Below are positions 15,702 through 25,862 of a DNA stretch of 64,000 bases, piece by piece; within the stretch, counting starts at the first letter, position 1, and each line of letters opens with the position of its first letter. Position numbers and translations under genes: made by a program. This DNA is from an uncultured Clostridium sp. (lineage in GTDB: Bacteria; Bacillota; Clostridia; Clostridiales; Clostridiaceae): positions 1 through 64,000 of the forward strand of contig UQFE01000012.1 in the NCBI GenBank assembly GCA_900540255.1, given 5' to 3'. The notes below the pieces were generated by a model. It ran no database searches. It saw only the letters and a program-made list of their open reading frames with translations, and was not told where the DNA came from.

Positions 15702-18137
15702 ATGATTAAAATAAATAAAAAGTATAAAGTAGGTGGAATGACATGTTCAGCTTGTTCAAATAGGGTTGAACGTGGAGTAAAAAAGATGGAAGGAATAAAT
15801 AATGCTAATGTTAATTTAACTACAGAAATTTTAACTGTTGATTTTGATGAAAATAAGATTAGTAGTGATAAAATAGAAAAAAAAGTAGAAGCATTAGGAT
15901 ATAGCATAGTTAAAAAGATTAAAACTCATACTTATAAAGTAGAAGGAATGACATGTGCAGTATGCGCAGGAAGAGTTGAAAAAGTAACTAAAAAAATTGA
16001 AGGAGTTCAAGACTCTATTGTTAATTTAGCAACAGAAAAGTTAACTATTACTATAGATGAAGATGTTGTAAGTTATAGTGATATAAAAAGTGCTGTAGAA
16101 AAGGCTGGATATAAACTTATAAGAGAGGAAGAACAAGAAAGTAAAGTAAAAAAGTTAAGTGATAAGGATAAGTTATTAAGAAGATTAATTTTTTCATGTG
16201 TATTTACAATACCTCTTTTAATAGTAACAATGGGTCATATGATTGGAATGCCATTACCTAAAATAATAAATCCAATGGTTAATCCTTTAAATTTTGCATT
16301 ATTTCAAATAATATTAACAGTTCCTGTTATGGCAATAGGATATAAGTTTTATTTAATAGGATTTAAAAATATTATTAAATTAAGTCCTAATATGGATTCA
16401 TTAATAGCTGTAGGAACAAGTGCTGCATTTATTTATAGTTTATTTGGAATGTATAAAATAATAACTGGAGATATAAGTTATGCAATGCATTTATATTTTG
16501 AAGCAGCAGTTACAATATTAACACTTATAACTTTAGGTAAATATTTAGAAGCAGTATCTAAGGGCAAAACTTCAGAAGCAATAAAAAAATTAATGGGATT
16601 AGCTCCAAAAACAGCTACTGTTATTAGAGATAATAAGGAAATTATAGTTTCTGTAGATGAAGTTGTGGTTGGAGATATAGTGTTGGTTAAGCCTGGTAAA
16701 AAACTTCCTGTTGATGGAGAAGTTATTGAGGGAAGTACTGCAATAGATGAATCTATGCTTACAGGAGAAAGTATTCCTGTAGAAAAGAGTGTTGGTAGCA
16801 ATGTTATAGGGGCAAGTATTAATAAAACAGGATTTATTAAATATAAAGCTACTAAAGTTGGTAAAGATACAGCATTAGCTCAAATAATAAGATTAGTTGA
16901 AGATGCACAAGGTTCTAAGGCTCCAATTGCAAAGATGGCAGATGTTATTTCATCATATTTTGTTCCAATAGTAATAGGATTAGCAATTTTATCAGCAATT
17001 GTATGGTTAATTGCAGGAGAAACACCTATTTTTGCATTAACTATATTTATATCAGTATTAGTAATTGCTTGTCCATGTGCTTTAGGATTAGCAACACCAA
17101 CAGCAATAATGGTTGGAACAGGAAAAGGTGCTGAAAATGGAGTATTAATAAAGGGGGGAGAAGCATTAGAAATTACTCATAAAATTGATACTATTGTTTT
17201 TGATAAAACAGGAACTATTACAGAAGGAAAGCCTGTTGTTACAGATATATTAACAAAAAATAAAGAAAAGGATGTTTTATTATCATTAGCTGCAAGTGCA
17301 GAAAAGGGTTCAGAACATCCATTAGGAGAAGCAATAGTAAGAGCTGCATTAGAAAAAAAATTAGAATTAAAAACATTAAATAATTTTAATGCAATACCAG
17401 GTCATGGAATAGAAGTTACTATTGATAAAGATAATATTTTATTAGGTAACTTAAAGCTAATGAAAGAAAAAAATATTGATGTAGAAGAATTTAAATTGGA
17501 TTCTGATAAATTAGCTAATGAAGGAAAAACTCCAATGTATATTGCAATAAATAATAAATTAGAAGGAATTATAGCTGTTGCAGATGTAGTTAAACCAAGT
17601 AGTTTTGAAGCAATTAAGGAACTTCACAATATGGGTATAAAGGTTGCAATGATTACTGGGGACAATAAAAAAACAGCAGAAGCTATTGCAAAACAAGTTG
17701 GAATAGATATAGTTTTATCAGAAGTTCTTCCAGAAGATAAGGCAAATGAAGTTAAAAAACTTCAAGGACAAAATAATAAGGTAGCTATGGTTGGTGATGG
17801 AATTAATGATGCTCCAGCTTTAGCACAAGCAGATATAGGAATAGCAATTGGTTCAGGAACAGATGTAGCAATTGAATCTGCAGATATAGTTCTTATGAGA
17901 AGTGACTTAATGGATGTTATAGTTGCTATAAAATTAAGTAAAGCAACTATAAGAAATATAAAGCAAAATCTTTTCTGGGCATTTGGATATAATGTTTTAG
18001 GAATTCCTGTAGCAATGGGAGTATTACACATATTTGGAGGGCCACTACTTAATCCAATGATTGCAGCAGCAGCTATGAGTTTAAGTTCTGTTTCTGTATT
18101 AGCTAATGCATTAAGATTAAAAAAGTTTAAAGCATAA
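15702..18137 (+). CDS. copA: Copper-exporting P1B-type ATPase
   Basis: An 811-residue copper ATPase with two N-terminal heavy-metal domains (GMTCSACS with C15/C18, GMTCAVCA with C85/C88), the TGES actuator loop, the membrane CPC metal site (C457-P458-C459), the phosphorylated D501 in DKTGT, an HP motif (SEHPLGEA) and GDGINDAPAL. It exports Cu(I) from the cytoplasm. The start is odd: the only in-frame ATG (15702) abuts AAGGAG (15696-15701) with no spacer, and ATG itself lies within an extended match to the anti-Shine-Dalgarno sequence. An ATA at 15711 has normal spacing. I keep the ATG as the formal start. Confidence 0.93.
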   Translation: MIKINKKYKVGGMTCSACSNRVERGVKKMEGINNANVNLTTEILTVDFDENKISSDKIEKKVEALGYSIVKKIKTHTYKVEGMTCAVCAGRVEKVTKKIEGVQDSIVNLATEKLTITIDEDVVSYSDIKSAVEKAGYKLIREEEQESKVKKLSDKDKLLRRLIFSCVFTIPLLIVTMGHMIGMPLPKIINPMVNPLNFALFQIILTVPVMAIGYKFYLIGFKNIIKLSPNMDSLIAVGTSAAFIYSLFGMYKIITGDISYAMHLYFEAAVTILTLITLGKYLEAVSKGKTSEAIKKLMGLAPKTATVIRDNKEIIVSVDEVVVGDIVLVKPGKKLPVDGEVIEGSTAIDESMLTGESIPVEKSVGSNVIGASINKTGFIKYKATKVGKDTALAQIIRLVEDAQGSKAPIAKMADVISSYFVPIVIGLAILSAIVWLIAGETPIFALTIFISVLVIACPCALGLATPTAIMVGTGKGAENGVLIKGGEALEITHKIDTIVFDKTGTITEGKPVVTDILTKNKEKDVLLSLAASAEKGSEHPLGEAIVRAALEKKLELKTLNNFNAIPGHGIEVTIDKDNILLGNLKLMKEKNIDVEEFKLDSDKLANEGKTPMYIAINNKLEGIIAVADVVKPSSFEAIKELHNMGIKVAMITGDNKKTAEAIAKQVGIDIVLSEVLPEDKANEVKKLQGQNNKVAMVGDGINDAPALAQADIGIAIGSGTDVAIESADIVLMRSDLMDVIVAIKLSKATIRNIKQNLFWAFGYNVLGIPVAMGVLHIFGGPLLNPMIAAAAMSLSSVSVLANALRLKKFKA

Positions 18138-18200
18138 AGGGAAATAATTTTATTAAATAAAATTAACAATATAAATATAAAACTTAAGGAGTGAATAGAA

Positions 18201-18410
18201 ATGTTAAAAAAGATAATTATTAAAGGAATGAGTTGTAGTCATTGTGTAAATCATGTAAGAGAAGCATTATCAGAGCTTAAAGATTCTCAAAAAGTTGAAG
18301 TAAACTTAGAACAAAAATATGCAATTGTTGAAACATCTTCTAATGATGAAGAAATAAAAGAAAAAATTGAAGATCAAGGATATGATGTAATTTCAATAGA
18401 AAATATTTAA
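18201..18410 (+). CDS. copZ: Copper chaperone CopZ
   Basis: A 69-residue single heavy-metal-associated domain with the Cu(I)-binding GMSCSHC (C12, C15) after the first strand. It carries copper in the cytoplasm and hands it to CopA and CsoR. The gene follows copA by 63 bases, has its own AAGGAG site and is closed by a terminator, so the unit is csoR-copA-copZ. Confidence 0.9.
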   Translation: MLKKIIIKGMSCSHCVNHVREALSELKDSQKVEVNLEQKYAIVETSSNDEEIKEKIEDQGYDVISIENI

Positions 18411-18450
18411 TGGATAGTTTATCTAAAATATAAAATTTAATTGTAAGAAG

Positions 18451-18500
18451 TAGTGATATTACTTAATAATATAATTTACTAAGTGATATCACTATTTTTT
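18451..18500 (+). terminator. Terminator of the copper operon
   Basis: AGTGATATTACTTA (from 18452) pairs with TAAGTGATATCACT with one mismatch, followed by ATTTTTT. Confidence 0.8.
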
Positions 18501-18631
18501 ATATATTATAATTTAAAGTAAAAAACATATTTAATAATTATTAATAATAAAATTATTAGTTTTTTTCGAAGGCATTTTTTTAAATAACACAATAAGTTTA
18601 ATTAACATTATAAGAAAAATTATAAAAACAA

Positions 18632-18660
18632 TTTTTGTTATTAGATAAATATGGTATAAT
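18632..18660 (+). promoter_or_regulatory. Promoter of the histidine kinase gene
   Basis: An extended -10 box TGGTATAAT ends at 18660 (TATAAT 18655-18660). The -35 region is weak (TTTTTG at 18632-18637 with a 17-base spacer). No operator is obvious. Confidence 0.55.
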
Positions 18661-18702
18661 TTTAATAAAAATGAAGAAAAATGGTGAAAAAGGAATTGGG
18701 AT

Positions 18703-20361
18703 ATGGAAAATATTATTAGATTTAAAAAATATGAAATGAAAAGTAAAACATATATAAAATATATGTTAAGCATAACTTTAGTAATTTTATTTTTATCATT
18801 AAATATTATTAATTTTTTAGAAACTAAGAAAATAAATAATTTGCCAATAGTACAAGATATTAATTCCATTAATGTAATACTAGGGTTGATATCTATTCCA
18901 ACTTGTTTGTTGTATTATTATATGTATAAAAACAATGAGTTTTTTATTTTGAAATTATCATATATAAGTATATTTATTGAATATATTTTTGTAAATTATA
19001 TAATTAAAGATATAGGTTTAAGTGAACATTTAATAACATTTCCTTTTGTGATAAGAATTGTTTTACTTACAATTGCAATATTTAATGAAAGTAAATATGC
19101 AAATAAAATTGTTAAAAATAAAAAGATTTCAATAATAATTATAATAATAATTAATATCATTGGAACTTATTTAGAAATTAAATTAAACTTAATTAGTATT
19201 TTGGTAAAAAGAAATACTATTATCTGGTATATATTACAAGGTAGTTTGTTACTTTATTATACATTATTATTATTAAAATTAACAAAAAGGTGTATTATAA
19301 AAAATGAATTTATTTATACTATTTTTATTGGAACAATAAGTATATTTACAATAAGAAGATTATTTTATTTTAATATATTCAATAATGTATTTAATAATGT
19401 TTTAGTATATAATTCAATTTTAACTTTTATAGCATATATAATCTTAATAGCTGGATTATATATAGAAATGATTAGAAGAATAGAGCTAAATAATATATTA
19501 AATAATCAAGTTAATAACTTAATGGGATTTGAAAAAAAATATAATGAAATAAAGGAAATAGAAAAAGCAAAAACACAATTTTTTGCAAATTTATCACATG
19601 AAATTAAAACTCCAATAAATATAATTTATTCATGCTTTCAATTACTTGATATTAACAAGGGAAAGGGTGAAACTGAATTATGGAATTCATATAATAAATA
19701 TTATGGAACTATAAAACAAAATTGTTATAGATTATTAAGATTAGTTAATAATCTTGTTGATATTACTAAAATAGATTCTGGGTTTATGAAATTAAATTTT
19801 ATAAATTATGAAATTGTAAGTTTAGTAGAAGATATTACTTTATCAATTGTTCCATATGTAGAATCAAAAAATATTACTGTTTTATTTGATACATATGTTG
19901 AAGAGTTAGTTATTAAATGTGATCCAGAAAGTTTAGAGAGGGTTATACTAAATTTACTATCTAATGCTGTAAAATTTTCCAATGAAAATGGAAATATAAC
20001 TGTATTGTTAGATGCTAATAAGGATTTTGTTATTATTAAAGTAAAAGATGATGGTATAGGAATAGCACCAGAGGTTAGTGATTATGTTTTTGAAAGGTTT
20101 GCACAAGAGGATAAGTCTTTTAATAGAAAGAAGGAAGGTAGTGGAATAGGTTTATCTTTAGTTAAATCTCTTGTTGAACTTCATGGAGGAGTAGTATATT
20201 TAGAAAAGAATGTTGAACAAGGTTGTGAATTTGTGATAAAGCTTCCTAATAAAATCTTAGATGAAAGCAAAAATGAAGAAATTAAATCTATTGATATAGA
20301 TAATAAACCGTTAATACAAAAGGTTAATATAGAATTTTCAGATATATATGAATTATATTAA
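18703..20361 (+). CDS. Membrane sensor histidine kinase, orphan
   Basis: A 552-residue sensor kinase. About eight hydrophobic segments occupy residues 20-255; a short coiled region leads to the dimerisation domain with the phosphorylatable H299 (LSHEIKTP), and the ATPase domain shows the N box (NLLSNAVKFS, N417/N421), DDGIGI, the F box (ERFAQ) and GSGIGLSLV. The integral-membrane sensor region has no extracellular domain of any size, so the signal is probably in the membrane or small and lipophilic. No response regulator lies nearby; the gene stands alone between two terminators. The first domain is not one I can name. Confidence 0.85.
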   Translation: MENIIRFKKYEMKSKTYIKYMLSITLVILFLSLNIINFLETKKINNLPIVQDINSINVILGLISIPTCLLYYYMYKNNEFFILKLSYISIFIEYIFVNYIIKDIGLSEHLITFPFVIRIVLLTIAIFNESKYANKIVKNKKISIIIIIIINIIGTYLEIKLNLISILVKRNTIIWYILQGSLLLYYTLLLLKLTKRCIIKNEFIYTIFIGTISIFTIRRLFYFNIFNNVFNNVLVYNSILTFIAYIILIAGLYIEMIRRIELNNILNNQVNNLMGFEKKYNEIKEIEKAKTQFFANLSHEIKTPINIIYSCFQLLDINKGKGETELWNSYNKYYGTIKQNCYRLLRLVNNLVDITKIDSGFMKLNFINYEIVSLVEDITLSIVPYVESKNITVLFDTYVEELVIKCDPESLERVILNLLSNAVKFSNENGNITVLLDANKDFVIIKVKDDGIGIAPEVSDYVFERFAQEDKSFNRKKEGSGIGLSLVKSLVELHGGVVYLEKNVEQGCEFVIKLPNKILDESKNEEIKSIDIDNKPLIQKVNIEFSDIYELY

Positions 20362-20396
20362 GAAAGGCTGAGTTGTTTTAACTCAGCCTTTCTTAT
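20360..20396. terminator. Bidirectional terminator between the kinase gene and uppP
   Basis: AAGAAAGGCTGAGT pairs perfectly with ACTCAGCCTTTCTT around a six-base loop. It is short on T run in the plus direction but can serve both converging genes. Confidence 0.78.
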
Positions 20397-20403
20397 GTAA
20401 ATA

Positions 20404-21243
20404 TTATTTAATAATATAGAAATAAGCTAGTACTAAAATACCAAGTATTATTCTATACCATCCAAATACTTTAAAATCGTTACTCTTTATATAAGACATA
20501 AGGAATTTTATTGCTAAAATTGATACTATAAAAGCAACAAAAGTTCCAACTGATAATATAGCAACTTCATTTCCAGTCATAACAAATCCAGTTTTTAATG
20601 CAAATTTAACAAGCTTTAAAGCACTTGCTCCTAACATAACAGGAATAGCAAGGAAGAATGTAAATTCAGTAGCTATTGTTCTAGATACACCTATTAATAA
20701 AGCACCAACTATTGTTGCACCTGAACGAGATGTTCCAGGAAAAACAGCGGCAATTAGTTGGAAAATACCAATCATAATAGCAACAGTATATGTTATTTTT
20801 GATAAACTATTAATTTTAGGGCTTTTACCTTTATTATAGTTTTCAATAATAATAAATAATATACCAAATAAAATTAACATAATAGCAACTGTCGTTGGAT
20901 TATAGAATAATTCATTTAATTTATCATCAAATAAAACTCCAACAATTGCAGCAGGAACACAGGCAATTAATATTTTAACCCACATTATAATTGTATCTTT
21001 TTCAATTTTAAGACCATTTTCAACTTTAAAAGGCCATATTTTTTTCCAGTATAATAGGATAACTGCCAAAATAGCACCTAACTGAATTACAACTAAAAAC
21101 ATTTCCATAAATTCAGGAGACATATTAAGTTTTAAAACTTCATCAACTAAAATCATATGTCCTGTACTACTAATAGGAAGCCATTCAGTTATACCTTCAA
21201 CTATTCCTAAAATTATGGCTTTAATAATTTCTAAAAATTCCAT
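20404..21243 (-). CDS. uppP: Undecaprenyl-diphosphatase (BacA family)
   Basis: A 279-residue membrane protein of the UppP/BacA family, with EGITEWLPISSTGHMILV (16-33), which holds the catalytic glutamates and serine region, and PGTSRSGATIV later. It dephosphorylates undecaprenyl diphosphate, recycling the lipid carrier of the cell wall; overexpression is known to give bacitracin resistance. It is a single-gene unit on the minus strand with GGAGGTAACTTA as ribosome site. Confidence 0.95.
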   Translation of the reverse strand: MEFLEIIKAIILGIVEGITEWLPISSTGHMILVDEVLKLNMSPEFMEMFLVVIQLGAILAVILLYWKKIWPFKVENGLKIEKDTIIMWVKILIACVPAAIVGVLFDDKLNELFYNPTTVAIMLILFGILFIIIENYNKGKSPKINSLSKITYTVAIMIGIFQLIAAVFPGTSRSGATIVGALLIGVSRTIATEFTFFLAIPVMLGASALKLVKFALKTGFVMTGNEVAILSVGTFVAFIVSILAIKFLMSYIKSNDFKVFGWYRIILGILVLAYFYIIK

Positions 21244-21447
21244 TAAGTTACCTCCACAATTTAACTATAATTAATTTATACTTTATTATTATATAAAAAA
21301 ATGGTTATTTATTAAAGATAAAAAAATAAATAACATAAATTTTATCTTATTTATTAATAAAGGAATAAAAAGTGTATATACATTAGTAACATTTATAATA
21401 AGATTATGATAAAATATATTTAAATAATTAATATTGGGAGGGATAAT

Positions 21448-21993
21448 ATGGAAAAAGTATTAGTTGTTATTGATTATCAAAATGATTTTGTTAATGGCTC
21501 TTTAGGATTTAAAAGAGCAGAGGAATTAGAAAATGGAATTTATGAAAAAGTAATAAGCTACTTAAAGGATGGGCATAAGGTTATATTTACATATGACACT
21601 CATTCAGAAAATTATTTAGAAACAAGGGAGGGAAAGAATTTACCTATTTTACATTGTAGAATGAATACTGAAGGTCATAGGCTTTATGGAAAAGTGAATG
21701 AATTTATTAATGATGAAAATACAATTCATTTAAATAAATATTCTTTTGGAATTTCACCACAAGAAATTATTAGATTAAGTGAAAAGCTTGGTGATAATAT
21801 AGAACAAATAGAATTTGTTGGTGTAGTAACTAATATATGTGTAATTAGTAATATAGTAATGTTTCAATCTAAATATATTAATTCAGAAATAATTGTTGAT
21901 GCAAGTTTATGTGCAAGCTTTGATAAAAAACTTCATGAAAAAGCTTTAGATGTAATGGAAGGTTTACAAGTGAAGGTTATAAATAGAAAATAA
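21448..21993 (+). CDS. Isochorismatase-family hydrolase, nicotinamidase-like
   Basis: A 181-residue cysteine hydrolase. The catalytic triad is D9 (VIDYQNDF), K97 (HLNKYSFG) and C131 (VGVVTNICV). The metal-site residues of nicotinamidases are also present: D50 and H52 (TYDTH) and H69 (ILHC), which favours nicotinamidase over isochorismatase or other amidases. It would hydrolyse nicotinamide to nicotinate for NAD salvage. It is a single gene; GGGAGGGATAAT precedes the ATG, and a terminator follows. Confidence 0.85.
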   Translation: MEKVLVVIDYQNDFVNGSLGFKRAEELENGIYEKVISYLKDGHKVIFTYDTHSENYLETREGKNLPILHCRMNTEGHRLYGKVNEFINDENTIHLNKYSFGISPQEIIRLSEKLGDNIEQIEFVGVVTNICVISNIVMFQSKYINSEIIVDASLCASFDKKLHEKALDVMEGLQVKVINRK

Positions 21994-22024
21994 ATTTATA
22001 AGGGCTATTAATTATTATAAAAGT

Positions 22025-22055
22025 AAAAAAAGTATGTCTTATGACATACTTTTTT
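22025..22055. terminator. Bidirectional terminator between the hydrolase gene and the tRNA
   Basis: AAAAAAGTATGTC pairs with GACATACTTTTTT around a four-base loop. It gives a T run in both directions and abuts the CCA end of the tRNA gene. Confidence 0.88.
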
Positions 22056-22131
<76 letters not shown>

Positions 22132-22302
22132 TTGATATTCTATTTATATTATTAGTATAAACCTAAAAAAATATACAGTCAATATAAATGTTAAAAAAAG
22201 GCAAAAAATTTTAATAAAAAATACATATTATTTCTTAAATTTTTAATACTAATAAAGAATACAAAATATAAAATTAAATATTAAAAAAAGAGAGGTAAGA
22301 CT

Positions 22303-25300
22303 ATGAGAAAAATGAAAACTATGGATGGTAATACTGCAGCTGCATATGTATCTTATGCATACACAGAAGTAAGTTCAATATATCCTATAACACCATCATC
22401 TCCTATGGCTGAGCATATAGATGAGTGGGTTGCACAAGGAAAGAAAAATATATTTGGAGAAAAGGTAAAAGTTATTGAAATGCAATCAGAAGCAGGGGCA
22501 GCAGGTGCACTTCATGGAATACTTCAAAGTGGAGCATTAGGAACTACATATACAGCATCACAAGGATTATTGCTTATGATACCTAATATATATAAGATGG
22601 TTGGTGAAAGGTTGCCAGCAGTTTTTCACGTAGCTGCAAGAGCTTTAGCAACTTCATCATTAAGCATATTTGGAGATCATCAAGATGTTATGGCTGCAAG
22701 AGCTACAGGATGTGCAATGCTAGCAGAAGGATCTGTTCAAGAAGTAATGGATTTATCTCCTATAGCTCATTTATCAGCACTTAAGGCAAAAATACCTTTT
22801 ATGAATTTTTTTGATGGATTTAGGGTTTCTCATGAAATACAAAAAATAGAGGTTTTAGAATATGAAGAATTAGCTAATCTTTTGGATTATAAAGCATTAG
22901 AGGAGTTTAGAAAAAATGCTTTAAATCCAAGTCATCCTGTAACAAGAGGAACAGCACAAAATCCAGATGTTTATTTTCAATTATGTGAATCATTAAATAA
23001 ATATTATGATGATATACCTTCTATAGTAGAAGAATATATGGGGAAAATTACTGAATTAACAGGAAGAGAATATCATTGCTTTGATTATTATGGAGCAGAG
23101 GATGCTGATAGAATAATAATTTCTATGGGTGCTATAAATGAAGTTATTGAAGAAACAATTGATTATTTAAGAAATAAGGGAGAAAAGGTTGGACTAATAA
23201 AAGTAAGGCTATATAGACCTTTTAGTATTGAAAGATTATTAAATTGTATACCAAGTACTGTTAAAAAGATAGCAGTATTAGATAGAACAAAGGAACCAGG
23301 TTCAATAGGAGAGCCACTTTATTTAGATATTTTAAGAGCTGTAAATGAAATAGAAAATCCACCAAAGGTAATAGGTGGAAGATTTGGATTAGGTTCTAAA
23401 GACCCTTATCCTTCTGATATAGCTGCAGTCTATGAAAATTTAGCAAGTGAAACACCAAAAAATAGATTTACTATTGGAATAATAGATGATATTACCAATA
23501 ATTCATTAGAACCTATTAAGGAAGTTGATGTAACAACTGAAGGAACTACAGCATGTAAGTTTTGGGGATTAGGTTCAGATGGAACAGTTGGAGCAAATAA
23601 AAGTGCAATTAAAATTATTGGAGATCATACTAATATGTATGCTCAAGGGTATTTTTCATATGATTCAAGAAAATCTGGAGGAATAACAATTTCACATTTA
23701 AGATTTGGAAAAAATTCGATAAAATCACATTATGATATAGATAAGGCTGATTTTGTTGCATGTCATAATCAATCATATGTATATTCATATGATTTACTTA
23801 ATGGATTAAGGAAAAATGGAGTTTTTGTTTTAAATACAATTTGGAGTATAGATGAATTAGATAAAAAGTTACCAGCAACGATAAAAAAATATATAGCTGA
23901 AAATAATATTAATTTTTATATAATCAATGCAATTAAAATTGCCCAAGAAATTGGTTTAGGTGGAAGAATTAATATGATAATGCAATCAGCATTTTTTAAA
24001 GTTGCTAATATAATTCCTGTTGATGAAGCTATAAAATATTTAAAGCAAGCAGTAGTAACTTCATATGGAAAAAAGGGTGAAGAAGTTGTTAATATGAATC
24101 ATACTGCTATTGATAAAGGGGTTGAAGCATTAGTAAAAGTAGATGTACCAGATTCATGGAAAAGTGTTGTAGATGAAAAAAAAGAAAATATATCAGTTCC
24201 TGATTTTATAAGAAATATATGTATGCCTATGAATGATTTAAAAGGAGATAACTTACCAGTATCAGCTTTTATAGATAATAAAATGGAAGATGGAACATTT
24301 ATGCATGGAACTACTAAATATGAAAAAAGGGGAATAGCTGTAAATGTTCCAGAATGGATTCAAGAAAGATGTATACAATGTAATCAATGTTCATATGTAT
24401 GTCCTCATGCATGTATTAGACCATTTTTATCAACAGAAGATGAATTGCAAAATGCACCAGAATCATTTAAAAAAATAGATGCTAAGGGAGTTAAAGTAGA
24501 AGTACCTTATTTTTATACTATAGGAGTTACACCTCTTGATTGTACTGGATGTGCTAATTGTGCAGAGGTTTGTCCAGCACCAGGAAAAGCTCTTATTATG
24601 AAACCTATTGCTTCACAAGCAAATCAAATTGAAGCTTGGAATTTTGCTGTAAATGAAATAAAAAATAAGAAAAATCCTATGAAAAAGACTACTGTTAAGG
24701 GAAGTCAATTTGAGCAACCATTATTAGAATTTTCAGGAGCATGTGCAGGATGTGGAGAAACACCTTATGCTAAATTAGTAACTCAATTATTTGGGGATAG
24801 GATGATAATTGCAAATGCTACAGGATGTTCTTCTATTTGGGCATCATCTGGAGCTGCAACAGCATATACAAAGAATCAACAAGGATATGGACCTGCATGG
24901 GCAAATTCATTATTTGAAGATAATGCAGAATATGGACTTGGAATGTTTTTAGGAACAAAGACAATAAGAGAAAGAATTGCATCAAATATTGAAAAAGCAC
25001 TAAAAGAAGGTGCTTGTAATAGTGCAAGGGAATCTATGGAGGAATGGTTAAATAATAAAGATATTGGTGAGGGTACAAGAGAAAGAGCAGAAAAGCTTGA
25101 AGTTGCATTACAAGGATGTAATGATGAAATTGCAAAGGAAATATTAAAAGATAAAGAATATTTTATAAAAACATCACAATGGATATTTGGTGGAGATGGA
25201 TGGGCATATGATATTGGCTATGGTGGATTAGATCATGTGCTTGCAAGCAATGAAGATGTAAATGTACTTGTTTTTGATACAGAAATATATTCTAATACTG

Positions 25301-25815
25301 GTGGTCAATCATCAAAATCTACACCAACATCAGCAATTGCTAAATTTGCAGCAGCAGGTAAGAGAACTAAAAAGAAGGATTTAGGCATGATGGCAATGAG
25401 CTATGGATATGTTTATGTAGCTCAAATAGCTATTGGAGCGGATAAAAATCAAGCAATTAAAGCTATAAGTGAAGCTGAAAGTTATAATGGACCATCTTTA
25501 ATAATTGCATATTCACCATGTATTAATCATGGAATAAAGGGTGGTATGACTAATAGTCCTTATGAACAAAAGAAAGCTGTTGATTGTGGATATTGGAATC
25601 TTTATAGATATAATCCATCACTTAAAGGAGAAAAAAATCCATTTACTTTAGATTCTAAAGAGCCAAAAGCCGACTTTAAAGATTTTTTAATGGGAGAAAT
25701 AAGATATGCATCTTTAGCTAAGGTATTCCCAGAATTAGCAGAACAGTTATTTGAAAAGACAGAAAAGGATGCTAAAGAAAGATTAGAAAGTTATAAGAGA
25801 TTAGCACAAGATTAA
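22303..25815 (+). CDS. nifJ: Pyruvate:ferredoxin (flavodoxin) oxidoreductase, first copy
   Basis: A 1170-residue single-chain PFOR. The YPITPSSPMAE pyruvate-binding loop is near the start, the gamma-like domain follows (FWGLGSDGTVGANK), then two ferredoxin sites (CIQCNQCSYVCPHAC and CTGCANCAEVCPAPGK), the fourth proximal cluster and thiamine diphosphate domain (CAGCGETPYAK, GDGWAYDIGYGGLDHV, YSNTGGQSSKST). It oxidises pyruvate to acetyl-CoA and CO2 with reduction of ferredoxin. A second copy lies at 34645-38184. This copy uses more rare A/T-ending codons and has no obvious regulator nearby, which suggests it is the less highly expressed one. It has GAGAGGTAAGACT ahead of the ATG. Confidence 0.95.
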   Translation: MRKMKTMDGNTAAAYVSYAYTEVSSIYPITPSSPMAEHIDEWVAQGKKNIFGEKVKVIEMQSEAGAAGALHGILQSGALGTTYTASQGLLLMIPNIYKMVGERLPAVFHVAARALATSSLSIFGDHQDVMAARATGCAMLAEGSVQEVMDLSPIAHLSALKAKIPFMNFFDGFRVSHEIQKIEVLEYEELANLLDYKALEEFRKNALNPSHPVTRGTAQNPDVYFQLCESLNKYYDDIPSIVEEYMGKITELTGREYHCFDYYGAEDADRIIISMGAINEVIEETIDYLRNKGEKVGLIKVRLYRPFSIERLLNCIPSTVKKIAVLDRTKEPGSIGEPLYLDILRAVNEIENPPKVIGGRFGLGSKDPYPSDIAAVYENLASETPKNRFTIGIIDDITNNSLEPIKEVDVTTEGTTACKFWGLGSDGTVGANKSAIKIIGDHTNMYAQGYFSYDSRKSGGITISHLRFGKNSIKSHYDIDKADFVACHNQSYVYSYDLLNGLRKNGVFVLNTIWSIDELDKKLPATIKKYIAENNINFYIINAIKIAQEIGLGGRINMIMQSAFFKVANIIPVDEAIKYLKQAVVTSYGKKGEEVVNMNHTAIDKGVEALVKVDVPDSWKSVVDEKKENISVPDFIRNICMPMNDLKGDNLPVSAFIDNKMEDGTFMHGTTKYEKRGIAVNVPEWIQERCIQCNQCSYVCPHACIRPFLSTEDELQNAPESFKKIDAKGVKVEVPYFYTIGVTPLDCTGCANCAEVCPAPGKALIMKPIASQANQIEAWNFAVNEIKNKKNPMKKTTVKGSQFEQPLLEFSGACAGCGETPYAKLVTQLFGDRMIIANATGCSSIWASSGAATAYTKNQQGYGPAWANSLFEDNAEYGLGMFLGTKTIRERIASNIEKALKEGACNSARESMEEWLNNKDIGEGTRERAEKLEVALQGCNDEIAKEILKDKEYFIKTSQWIFGGDGWAYDIGYGGLDHVLASNEDVNVLVFDTEIYSNTGGQSSKSTPTSAIAKFAAAGKRTKKKDLGMMAMSYGYVYVAQIAIGADKNQAIKAISEAESYNGPSLIIAYSPCINHGIKGGMTNSPYEQKKAVDCGYWNLYRYNPSLKGEKNPFTLDSKEPKADFKDFLMGEIRYASLAKVFPELAEQLFEKTEKDAKERLESYKRLAQD

Positions 25816-25816
25816 A

Positions 25817-25862
25817 AAATTAAGGAGCTAAAAGTTATAAATTTAGCTCCTTAATTTTTTTA
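25817..25862. terminator. Bidirectional terminator between PFOR and the Nudix gene
   Basis: AAATTAAGGAGCTAAA pairs with TTTAGCTCCTTAATTT, with A and T runs on either side serving the two converging genes. The 3' end of the minus-strand Nudix gene overlaps the right arm. Confidence 0.85.
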
